A stretch of DNA of 64,000 nt from Conoideocrella luteorostrata (taxonomy: Eukaryota; Ascomycota; Sordariomycetes; Hypocreales; Clavicipitaceae), in contig JASWJB010000013.1 in assembly GCA_032433595.1 (NCBI GenBank), positions 1-64,000 on the forward strand, given 5' to 3'. The notes below the pieces were generated by a model, which was not told the origin of the DNA, made no database searches, and saw nothing but the letters and a program-made list of their open reading frames with translations. Both the position numbers and the translations under genes were made by a program. The number at the start of each line of letters is the position of its first letter. Within the stretch, counting starts at the first letter, position 1. Positions 1 through 10,139 of the stretch are shown piece after piece.

Positions 1-517
1 GGGGGGGGGAGCACAAAATGAAAGTCCTGCGAGAGCAGCCTCATACACAGGTGCTGGCCGAACGTGTGCTGAGTTGTGGCTGCGAGCAAGATCTATGTTG
101 CTATCACATGTCTTGCCGAAAACTTAATCGGCAAGCCGACGATTAGGCTGACCAATGAGCTTATATCGTTTACTGCGCTATGAATATCTCCCATGCTGTC
201 TTTTATTTTATTCTGGCAAGGATTTTGCTCAGCCCGTGGTACGTACTAACTACGTCGTGGGTGTAGGTTAATTGGCTTGGTGGCACGACGATCAACAGCA
301 CAGCCAAAGAGCCATGCCGTAGTTGATCGACATCGAATCCGGGGTATTTCTGTTTTTGGATCCGCGGCGGCTTTTTATCGAAATAATCATTCGTGTATCT
401 AGGTACTAATCGTATGCTGTATGTCCGTACTTGCTACTTAAAATAAGCCAAACATGGATATCACGCTTCGTTTGCTCATATATGCTCATATATGCAAGCC
501 GCGTCCGCTCAAATCTC
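1..517. other. non-genic sequence at window start
   Basis: The window opens with a run of nine G residues. The rest is mixed-composition sequence with no reading frame that resembles a known protein. It lies downstream of the minus-strand GH5 gene and probably holds that gene's 3' UTR. I see no other feature in it. Confidence 0.5.
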
Positions 518-1747
518 TCAAAGAAGGTACGTGGAAAAGTCAAAAGCCGCAGCGGCCTTCCCGGCAGCCTGTCCGGCGTCCTTCAGAGAAGCCCAGTTGG
601 CTCCATTGATGCCGACTTCATAGTCCCATCCCTGGTGGGGGTCTTCGTTGGGCAGAACCTGCCAGTACATCCAAGGAATGCCAGCGGCAGTGATGCTGTC
701 GGCCCAGGCCCTGATGTTGCTGTCGCGAGAAGCAGAGGACAGAGGTCTCCCGCCGTTGCAGTTGTTATTCGAGGCGTCGGTGTAGCACGCGCCCCATTCC
801 TGCATGATCAGCTTCTTGCCGGCGTCCTTGGCCTTCCGAACCCATGGCTCGCGGGCAGATGTCGAGAAGTCGCCGACCCCGTAGGCGTGAATGGCCAGCA
901 CGTCGAGAGCGGCACACGAGAAGTAGCCGTCCAGGAGGGAGTTGCCGAGCCACGCCCCGCCGCCGGTGGACACGAGGATGCCGGTGTTGCCTTTCAGGTT
1001 GTCCCTGATGGACTGGGCCATAGTGCATTGCCAGGACTGGAGAGCAGATGGATTTTCCTGTTGTGCCCAAGTTAGAAACCGGAACACATGCCGTTCTTTG
1101 GCCGGAAGCGAAGGCGCTTACTTGCTCATGCATGGCTTCGTTTTGAGCCTCAAACGCGAAAATGTACTCTGAGCTCTGAGCCCACGTCTTGCCATTGTGA
1201 GGATTCACATGGGCCAAGACATGGCCTATGCGATCCTTGAAATAGCTGATCGCTTGGCCGCCCGTGTAGAAGTTCCTGGTTCCATACCGTTTGCCGTAAA
1301 AGTCCGAGTTGGCTTGAAGCGCATTGTAGCTATGTATAGAGACCAGTAGCTTGATCCCGTAGGAGTACGCATGAGCCATAAAGTCATCCAGACGATTCAG
1401 GACCGTGTCGTCCCAGCTGTCGGGGCTGCCGCCCTGCAGGCTATTGTACCCGTTGATGGGCGTGCCCTTGACGGTGCCGCTCGCGTCTTTCCAGATGTCG
1501 TCAGTACTACGCGCGTGCGACACACACAGTGCAGGGCAAGCAAGGGGAAGGGGAACGTACCGTCGAGCCATACCCTGAGTACCTTGACGCCGGCGCTCTG
1601 GAGACCCGTCAACAGAGTCGTTTGCTGGTCTGATGTCAAACCTGCCGCGTAATATAAATTGGACCCTGCGAATGAGTTCGCGCCCAAGGCGGCGGGAACC
1701 AAGGCGAGACTGCACGCAGCTGATAAGAGTATGTTGAGGAACTTCAT
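518..1747 (-). CDS. secreted glycoside hydrolase family 5 (mannanase/cellulase-like)
   Basis: Three exons restore one 363-residue protein: 1747-1561, 1486-1122 and 1057-518. The start ATG at 1747 is followed by a signal peptide (MKFLNILLSAACSLALVPAALG). The family A barrel features are visible: VLRVWLD near residue 60, KGTPINGYNSL, the acid/base Glu179 in FEAQNEA and the nucleophile Glu271 in LIMQEWG. The second intron (1058-1121) is clear and phase 0. The first has two possible ends; acceptor AAAG before 1486 is preferred because TACTGAC lies just upstream as a branch site and the phase fits donor GTACGT. By family knowledge it should cleave a beta-1,4-linked polysaccharide outside the cell, probably mannan or a related plant or fungal wall polymer. 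The exact substrate cannot be read from sequence. No partner gene adjoins it. Confidence 0.85.
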
Positions 1748-4534
1748 CTTGAATCGGAGGCTTGCGTTGTGGTCTGCCGTCTTCTGTACCTGGCTGGCCC
1801 AGCTGCAAGCCGGATTGTATTCGGCCGCTGCATGTCTATTTAAGTATGTGACACAGGATAATTCCAGCGTGCGTAGTGTCTCAACCTCTTTGTCGTGGCG
1901 TTCTTCCAAAATGGAATATTATGCTGATCTGGGCGTGGCGCGGCGGAAGACCTTCGCCCCATTGCGCAGTTGAATGGCTTGCCTTGCGGGAGACGAGAAT
2001 GATCGGCGCGGTTGTGCATCAAAGTGGTTGAACGGATCGAAATTGCGCAACCCAGCCCGGTGATTTAAATATCCGCAAATAACCTATAACCACGTGGCTG
2101 GCGATTCCAGCCTTGTCAGCGCTGGTGCCGGCAGCTGTGTACCAATTCGGCTTCAATATTCGGTGCAGCCCTCTGCGTAGTGTAAACTGAAGATCTACAA
2201 TAGCCCCCCGGTAAGAAGAACCCTCTTCCAATATCAGAATAATGCACGCACAGACTATCAAAACTAGGACCATCATTCAATTGGTGCGTGTTCAGGCCGA
2301 ATTCTAGGAGTGAACGACTACATGTGTTCTCCCGGACTTGATGCAGGGTTGCTGAGCGTCGGAAATGCAAGGTTACATGTGTTTTCAGGCAGTAGATCCT
2401 CTAAATGGACAACTTTCATTGACATGATGAGGTTTGAGGCTGAAGGTATGAGTTCATGGATTGTCGTTGTACCACGAGCCAATGTCTAGGATTCATATTG
2501 GGTTCATCTCGATACTGTAGATCGTGGTCGCGAGGGTTTGCCCGAGGAGCTGATCGATGGCAAGTCGTCTTGATGAAAAAATGGCGAGGAATGAATATTT
2601 CCTGCTTGTCTCTTTGATGGACTATTTCAGCGCGTTCTGTATGAGCACCTTTGCGGGAAACGCCGTTGCTAGTATGGAGTAGTTTCAGAGCACACTGTGC
2701 GTGGTTCGGCATGAGGGCAACGGGCATTAAGAGTCTGCGAGTCGATGGAAGAAGGATTCGCATCCTTGCACCCCGTTATAGATCCTACCAGCCCGATGCG
2801 CTTTGTTTAGGCCAATGTTTCGATCGTAGTTAGCAATTGCCAAAAGCACACCTCACTCATTCTTGTAATGCTCTCTATAGGGGCTACCGGTGTTTGGCTA
2901 CTACAACGATGGGCGGCAGTATGTAAGTCAGATGACATGCCCACTTGGCCGTACCACCGCGTTTATTGTTTTGGGTATTAGACGAAGCTGGTGAACAGTT
3001 TATTTGCTTGCCGGCTCCGCCAGCTCATGTGTAAATGACTTCTCGGGCATCCCTCATACTAGCCCAATCAGTGCAAAGCTATGAGAATGCATTGACTGGC
3101 TGGCTAGATAGATTTAAGAACAGGGGACGCCATTGTAGAATCCTCTGAAGCAAATAGAGTCCTCAGAGACACGCCAGGTGGCAAGGTGGCAAGCTGCGGC
3201 TTTTCTGAATAGAACACAGCTTGCATAGATCTCTCCACTCCGTATTGAGAAGCATAGTTGCATAGCCACTAAAGCCCTCCAATATTGTCAGCGTGGCGTT
3301 CTAGAAAAGGATTGATCTGCAAGACATGGCCTTCTTTGCTATTTGCGCATAGCATACCGTCCATTTTACATATGTATAACTCTGATAAAAATAATGTTTA
3401 TGTCCCAGATTGCGTGTTATTCTTCGTTCGTGCCATGCAAATGAGGCGGTCGAAGGGCTGAGGGTTGAGCAAGGATCTGTATATGAGAATGCTTGCTTAG
3501 TTTTGCCCGACTTATTATGTCCATATAGCCATTGGATTGGGCAGTCTTCGCTTCAATATACCGCCCGGGAAAGAAATCCGGACGGCAGCCTATAAGACAC
3601 CCGCTGCGAAAAATTGGGCGGGCGGAGGGCGGTTGATCTCGCCACTCAAAACTTTCATCAGCAGCTAAGTTTGATGCGTGTATTTCGTGGTGATTGATAT
3701 AGCTATACTTTTATAGCAATGACTTCGCGGAGGCGGAGGGAATTGGAAATGCTGCCAGTGTCGTTGGAAACGTAGGCGCCGCAACGTTCAAGGGTGATCC
3801 GGAGATCCGATTCACGCGAGAGAAAGTGCGAGCCAGGAACATATGAACACTCGTCACGATTTCGAGAAAGTCCGGCACCCTTGAAGAAACTCGGGGTAAT
3901 CGAGGACAAGCGGGGATTCCAGATTGCCGGGGTTGGGCTGCCGATCAAGGTAGTACTTGAAGTGGCTGGTCCGTTTCAAAGTCGACCCCCCCGAATCATT
4001 CATATTCTCAAATCCGGCAAGGCAGTGGACGAATAGCTGAGGAGAGTTTACGACTGTCTTGATATAGCTCGACCTGAGCTGGAGCTGCAGATATCAGCGG
4101 CCGAGATTGGCGTTCTCGGGCTGTTATATGGCGGCTTTCAAGTTGCATTTGATGTTCTTACGCAAACGAACGAACGAGTGAAGGAGGTCCTTGGGGCCAA
4201 TCTGAACTTAATGGATCTAATCAGAGATCACTCAGTTCAGGGTACAGCTGCTATTATTTGTGATAGTACTTGGCCGAGGATATCGTGCACTAAATCAATG
4301 TCACGAGGTGGAAGCGTAGATCTAAGCACAAGGGACATCGAAATGCTGGCGCCCTGGCGAGCTCGGCCTGTATTATAATGACATCGCGAATTGCCAGTAA
4401 TGTGCACACCCATCCGTAAATCGTCTAAATATGCTTCTCATGACGGATACCCAGCGTCGACCATCAAGTGGCGTCTATTGTGCGTGCTTTTTCACTTTCA
4501 ACATCACCCACCACCCCACCCAGTCACGTATCTT
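1748..4534. other. long non-genic stretch, possible decayed gene at 3703-4378
   Basis: No convincing gene lies between the GH5 start and the SnoaL-like gene. The first few hundred bases should contain the GH5 promoter. Around 3794-4378 two plus-strand frames (ending in GKAVDE and RARPVL) give amphipathic, helix-prone text such as VKEVLGANLNLMDLIRDH. This could be the remains of a helical fungal protein, but the frames are broken and I cannot name a family. Confidence 0.3.
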
Positions 4535-4975
4535 CTACCCGAAAAGAACTTGCTCAGAAAGCATGGTGTCGAAATAACTTCGTATCTCGACCACCTTGCC
4601 CTCATCATTCCATCGCATGAGCCACACATAGTCATTATTATACGGCTCGCCCGTCGTTCTCGTCGCCACGCCCCGCGTTTCCACCGAGCACCACCAGCCA
4701 TCTGCCTCGGGCTCCGCGTCGACAATGACCCTCGTGACGACAAACTGTATCTGGCCTTGTAGTTTCTTGCCCAGCCGCTCAAAGGTCGCCTTGGAGTGTT
4801 CCTCAACGCTGTGTCGGGTGCCTGCGAGGGAGTGCGCGCTGCCGGTGCAGGTCCATGTGATGTTTGGGACGAGGTAATCAGTCATGAATTTCTTGCGGTA
4901 CTCCATGTTCTGGGTCTCGCCAAGGTGGGCGAATGCTTTGCGAACGATGTCCTTGGTGAGGATGAAGCGTGCCAT
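4535..4975 (-). CDS. SnoaL-like / NTF2-like fold protein
   Basis: A single exon of 146 residues, starting at the ATG at 4975 (MARFILTKDIVRKAF). An in-frame ATG at 5035 exists, but the 20 extra residues are proline-rich and look like 5' UTR. The sequence has the layout of SnoaL/NTF2 cone proteins: an N-terminal helix, FMTDYLVPNITWTCTGS with the typical W-x-C/V-x-G step, then a sheet with VVTRVIVDAEPEADGWWCSVETRG and the closing YVWLMRWNDEGKVVEIRSYFD. Family members are small cyclases, isomerases, dehydratases or ligand binders in fungal metabolism, and no catalytic dyad can be assigned here. It stands alone, about 690 bp from the next gene on the same strand. Function beyond fold is unknown. 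Confidence 0.75.
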   Translation of the reverse strand: MARFILTKDIVRKAFAHLGETQNMEYRKKFMTDYLVPNITWTCTGSAHSLAGTRHSVEEHSKATFERLGKKLQGQIQFVVTRVIVDAEPEADGWWCSVETRGVATRTTGEPYNNDYVWLMRWNDEGKVVEIRSYFDTMLSEQVLFG

Positions 4976-5667
4976 GCTGATCCGCTGGATGTGACAAAGT
5001 GCAGGTGCCGGAAGGGTAGGATGCAGTACGGGCAATGATTTTTAGAAGTTTATTTATTGAGCAGCCAACGTGGTATTGCGTTGGGCGGCAGTTGCTAGCC
5101 TATGCATGAGAAGGCGCCACATTTGTTGCTGCTGGCTGACGGACCGACCGCTGACTGACAAGCAGACGCGCCGAAGAGCGTTGCTGACTGTATGGCAGTC
5201 ACAGCGTTTCACGATTGTGACAGTGTACGATTGAAGTACAAGCTTGGTCAGAATGGGCCGCTAGTTATTCATTGGCGTTCGTGTATAGTGTTTTTACCGA
5301 CGCAACATACACGCGGAATACTCCGCCCGAGCAACACGACGAATAGTATCCATATTTTCGTGGCAAGCGTCGTCATTAATGTGGCATAATTGGTTGGTCG
5401 TCAAGACGTACACCATCGTGATGCGGGGAAATTTGCCAAGGCATGAACACCAAACATCAGTATCCTGCCATTTAGCCACATAGCGTCACAGCACGATACA
5501 ATACAATAAAAAGGATAGTGATGGTCCGTTGTAATATTAATTCGTTATTAATAAGTACCTGTCCACGGGGCTACTGTTCGCGGTAAAAAGGTATCACAAA
5601 TATTCCGGTTCCTGTCCGACGTTTCCCACCACCCTCAGTCTCCGCCTCCACTTATTTACCTCCCGAT
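4976..5667. other. intergenic, no feature seen
   Basis: This gap separates two minus-strand genes. It must contain the promoter of the SnoaL-like gene and the 3' UTR of the small stress-type gene. No repeat, RNA or further coding signal was recognised. Confidence 0.5.
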
Positions 5668-6026
5668 CTAGTTTGAGATCTTGGGGTCGACCTTGGAACT
5701 TGGCGGAAGTCAGTACCATCGAGCATTGTGCAGATGTGTATGCGACAGAGGGTAATCAGTCCACTTACCCAGTGGCCTTCTCGTAGGCGCCACGGCCGGC
5801 ATCAGTAATCTTCTCCTGGGTGTTGCGGTCAATGTTGTGGCCGGACTTCTTGGCACCCATGCCGAATGCTAGGGACAGGGTCAGCACGTATTCTATCTTG
5901 CTGTAGTTAGAGCGCGACAGAGGGCATACCCTTATCGACGTAGTCGTCCTTCTGCTCGCCACCCTGGGCGGCATTGGGGTCCTTGTTCCCCTTAATGCCT
6001 TCAGCTGCTTTCTTGACGAAATCCAT
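5668..6026 (-). CDS. small conserved fungal protein (75 aa), stress/conidiation type
   Basis: Three small exons (6026-5930, 5868-5769, 5698-5668) splice to a 75-residue protein starting MDFVKKAAEGIKGN and ending SKVDPKISN. Introns of 61 and 70 bp carry GTATGC...TAG and GTAAGT...AAG ends, and the phases fit exactly. The product is hydrophilic, glycine- and lysine-rich and has no signal peptide or membrane segment. Its layout (short amphipathic start, Q/N/G linker, DDYVDKAFG, then ITDAGRGAYEKATG) matches a widespread family of small ascomycete proteins often abundant in stressed or resting cells. That expression statement is family impression, not something the sequence shows. The gene would be missed by single-ORF prediction because no exon exceeds 100 bp. 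Confidence 0.75.
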
Positions 6027-7434
6027 GTTGTGTGATGGAGGAGAATGGGTGTGTAGAGTATATGAAAAGTAATAGACCCGGGAGATGGATAATGGCTGTT
6101 GATGAAGGCTGTTGATAGAGCACAAACGTATGTGAAGAGAAGTGGGATGCGCCGGTCTTATACCCACATCTCACTGTGAACGTGAACGGTCAGTGACGTA
6201 CCCCTCGATTCTCTTTGCCCCTCTAAAAGGGCTGTTTTGGTGCAGCTCCGAACGGCATCACGATCGTCTCGAGCAGCTAGCCCCCATCAGTATTCTCTGG
6301 GTCATCTTGTGTGTTTGTCCAAGCTGGCAAGGTGTGGCAGACAGGAAAAACCGGGATTGAAACTCAGATTAGGAGCTCTTCCCCACCATAGCTCATTGGA
6401 AGCAGCCAATGCATTGCCGCATTCGTGCCATGACATCAGCAAGCACCGAGGGGCCTGGACAGCTGAAGCTACGTCATGCCGCCACCACACGGAAACCGAC
6501 ATTCCTGCTCATCACTTGCACCTCTCCACACCACAATGGCACACCGAGAGCCATCATTGGACCAATGCGAACACCTGCCCAGCACAGCATGCGGCTCGAA
6601 CAGACAGTAATCAGTTAGCAACTTTAGCTTCAGGTGTCGAGGGCGACCAACATCGCTCGCTTATCGGATCTACGCAGTGCACAATGTGGAGTGCCTAGTA
6701 CAGGCCATGCTTGAAATCACAGCATCTCAGCACTCGCGTTCAGCAAGTACTGCCGCTGCTGAGCACAAACGTCGCTCACTCCATCTACGCACTAGTTAGT
6801 TATCTCAGCGGCAACGGCGCGCCGTTGATTCTTCCGTTCAGGTCTCGAGACATAAGGTGCACTGTTGGATGCCTCGGAGCTCCTCTAAGAATAGATGGCC
6901 TGGACAGTATGAAATTATCACCTAGGCCGGAACGAGGGCGCTTCCTCCCGCCTGCTGAGTGGAATATGCACCACTAACGAGACATTGCTAGGTGACAAAT
7001 CGCCCTTATTTAGGACGTCTGGCGAGTTCCAGTAGCGGTCGAGCAACGCTGAAAACATACAGTGGCGCCTTAGTGGGGAGATGGAGCAGACGCTGATTTC
7101 TATGACATCGTGGGTCCAGTGGTTCAAAGGCAATTTAGAGTTCTTCATCCGGATAGCTCTGGCCGCGACTGAAACTAGTGGCATAGAATCCTGCGGCGAC
7201 ATGTCGAAGTTATTTAGTTAAATCGTCCTCTCATACTCGAAGTGTAACTACGAAAGAGAATGCACGATGATGGTGTTACTGGCAAATGGGGTTTCTCTAG
7301 GGTGTTTTTCACAGTACGAGAAAGTCGTCGACTTCAACTTATGATACCTTGATATTACAATTAGCTATTAAGTAAGGTTTTTAACATGGTTATTCACTAC
7401 AACCGTAAGTGGCTTGACTTCTCTCCCCATACTT
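6027..7434. other. intergenic, no supported gene
   Basis: Several short open frames occur here, the longest a 153-codon plus-strand frame at 6237-6698. None shows conserved motifs, codon bias or plausible splicing. The segment next to 6026 should be the promoter of the small stress-type gene, and the far end is the 3' flank of the HMG-CoA synthase gene. Confidence 0.5.
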
Positions 7435-8992
7435 TTACTCCTTGATGGCGTAAGCTCTTCTAAACTCATCATCAATCTTGTCTACATAGTACGTTCCTGT
7501 TGCTAGCCCAGCAACATCCCCCATCGGAGCGTAGTTCTTTGCACCGTACGCCTGTTCTCGAAGAGCGCAAGCCTAGAAATACACCAAGTCAGCTATTTGA
7601 GGACAATTAAGATGTGAAGTTGGATCTTTTGCACGCACTGTCTCATATTCCTCGGGAGTCGCAACATGGCGCTGCTTAAGCCGTTCCATGAGGTTCACTT
7701 TGTCGACAATAGCCGACAAGTCTCCCGTAACCTTGAGGCCGAAGAGACTGCTCGCCAGACCGCTGCCGAAGCTAAAAACTCCAATCGTCTTGCCAATGGC
7801 TGCCTTTGCATCTATATGGCTGATCAGGCTGATCAATGAGCAATACACGCTTGCGGTGTACATATTACCGCAGAGTGTAGGCGCTCGGATACTCGGCTCG
7901 ACGCGGGACAGGTAACGCTCTTTGCTCAGCGCAAGAAAGGCCTTTTCTAGATCTTTGCTGTGAAGGGAATCGTCGTAGTTGAGGGTTTTGAGCGATTCGG
8001 GGACGGACTTCCAGATGGTCTCATCCTGGGAGCGCAGCGCATCTTGATACATGAGTCGACCGTAGGACTTGGACACAAGCTTGCAGTTTGGGGTGTGGAA
8101 CGCCATGTAGTCAAAGTAATCCAGGACATTTGGTTTGTTGTCATCCTTAGGGAAATGGCCGTTTGCTCGCTGGCTGAGCCTCTCCTTTCGCTCCAGAAGG
8201 TTCTTGTGGCAATTGTCTACAGCAGACAAGTAACACCGGATGGACTCATGGCCGTTGACCAGCGGATACTCAACCTTTGGATTCGGCTTGTAAAAGTCAA
8301 AAGAATGCGTCATGTAGGTCCCGCGAAGAGAAGCATCCAAGGACAAAATAGAGTCGGGGCCGATGAGCATAGCGACGCATCCAGCGCCACCAGTTGGTCG
8401 TGAAGCGGACTGATTATACAGCGCAATGTCTGACGCGACAACAATGGCATCTCGGCCATCCCAAGAACGGGACTCAACCCAGTTCACGGCGTTGAAAAGA
8501 GCATTGGTGCCGCCGTAGCAAGCATTCAAGGTGTCCACGCCTTCCATACTGGTGTTTCCGGACGGCTCAAACAACTGAGTGAGAACTGTTTTGACAGACT
8601 TTGCTTTGTCCACCATGGATTCCGTTCCCACTTCCAACCTACCTATGGAATTAGGATCAATGTTGTACTTCTTCAGAAGTGATGCCACGGCTGTGAGTGC
8701 TAGCGAGCATACATCTGTGCAACACGTTAGATGAGTCATTTTAGCCGATGCCAACATGCGACGTGCCTTCCCTGTCGGTGCAGTAGTTCATGGCTGTCAA
8801 GCCCAGCCCGATGGTGTATTTTCCTGCAGATGCGCCTTGGTACTTCTCAAAGAGGGCTTGGTCTAGGCACTGCCGAGACGCCTCGTCAGTATAACTCGCG
8901 CATCTTTTCACCGTCTGATGTGCGCTTCAACGAACCTGGCTCGGTACATAAATCTCCATGGCCTTGATGCCAACATTTCTAGGGTATGCCAT
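7435..8992 (-). CDS. ERG13: hydroxymethylglutaryl-CoA synthase (divergent copy)
   Basis: Four exons (8992-8936, 8869-8767, 8714-7639, 7572-7435) give 457 residues, the usual length. The enzyme condenses acetyl-CoA with acetoacetyl-CoA to HMG-CoA in the mevalonate pathway. The catalytic Cys119 lies in DTLNACYGGTNALF, the general-base Glu85 in RLEVGTES and the catalytic His in MAFHTPNCKL; RPTGGAG and GSGLASSLF are also present. The second intron (8715-8766) must use a GC donor (GAAG then GCACGT). With it the exons join as CTDRED, matching the conserved DRED block; no GT donor keeps the phase. The last intron runs 7573-7638. The sequence departs from the fungal consensus at several places (GLGLTAMNYC for the usual GLGQTxMSF; a shortened insert after residue 200), so this may be a second copy. 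Neighbours give no pathway context. Confidence 0.92.
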
Positions 8993-10139
8993 GATGAGAC
9001 GGTTGTGTAAGAGAAGTACAATTAATGGACGTTAATGAACATGAAGTAAATCCAATACATATGACAGTAGAATTGGAAATTCAGTGATGAACTTGTTTAC
9101 TCTCAGCAGCTTCTACTCGCAGCATATATATTTTTTGAGCATGCAGTAAGCTCCAAGTGATTACGGTCCATGTCCAACCTTCCACACGTGAACATACCCA
9201 CGACGACAGGCTATCTCGCGCCGATGCTAGCTTGTCTCAGAATGCGAGCCAACACACTCACTCTCCGTCATGAAGGAAGCTTACGGAGCACCGAGTTGAG
9301 GGATGGCCCCGCATCACGGGGTTCGATTGATGGCCACGGAGCTGCTGCGCCACGGAGGGCAGGACGCTACGGGGGGACAGGAAATTTGGGGCCACAACGG
9401 AGGCGCCACTGAGCTAGCTAGTGGGAGGATGAAATCCGGACTTGCGCATCGGCATCAGCAAAACTGATCGTTGCGAGAGATTGTCCAACTGGGGCAAGCA
9501 ATAGAGGCCGGGAGCGAACCCGGCCATCCTCTGGGCGACGGCAGCCTTGAACTTGCAGCTACGATACAGCCACTAACAAGGAACTGGACCAACGGCCCGG
9601 GCGGGGGATAAGCTGGAACTGGTTTAGCACAGCACTTGCTACAGCCCGTCAGCACTCTGCACCGCCTCCAACATGACCTGACTTTCTACTCAGAAGTGGA
9701 CTTCCCTGGACTTCCCTGGACTTCCCTGGCAAGGTATCGACAAATTAATCGAGACATTTGGGGCGGTGGCAGAGCGGACCCGATGTCTCGACTAATCTGT
9801 CAGGCGCGTGCCTGGCCTCCCCACTGCCTCGCCCTGGGAAGGCACCCGTGAGAATGGGCTCATTTTTCGCAAGCAAATGACGACGCGTCTGACACGCCAG
9901 AAATGAGGATGCGGAATTGACTAACTAACTAGTTACCCCGGAGATTACATCTACCAATCGATCACAGAGGACGGAACTCCCCGTATCGCATGTCCAAGGT
10001 TGACGAGCGAGACGACGTTTGTTTCTCTTCATGTATCAGTGCCTCGGCGGCCTGATGAGACCCCGGTACAGTTCTAGAGCATTGCAAGTAAGAGTCGACA
10101 ACAACGGCACACTGCAAACTACTCACTCATCTATCATAA
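8993..10139. other. intergenic between HMG-CoA synthase and phosphorylase-TPR pseudogene
   Basis: No gene is supported. The first few hundred bases upstream of 8992 should be the HMG-CoA synthase promoter and contain an AT-rich stretch at about 9121-9140. A short tandem repeat at 9698-9729 is listed separately. Confidence 0.45.
9698..9729. repeat. three-copy 10-bp tandem repeat
   Basis: The unit CTTCCCTGGA is repeated three times without interruption at 9701, 9711 and 9721, the last copy ending in C. It lies in non-coding sequence. No function is apparent. Confidence 0.9.

Noticed and set aside
765..1808. 347-codon minus-strand frame over the GH5 gene
   Set aside because: It is the second GH5 exon read through both introns; only the middle part is protein-like.
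6237..6698. 153-codon plus-strand frame
   Set aside because: Low complexity, His/Ser-rich, with no motif or plausible gene structure.
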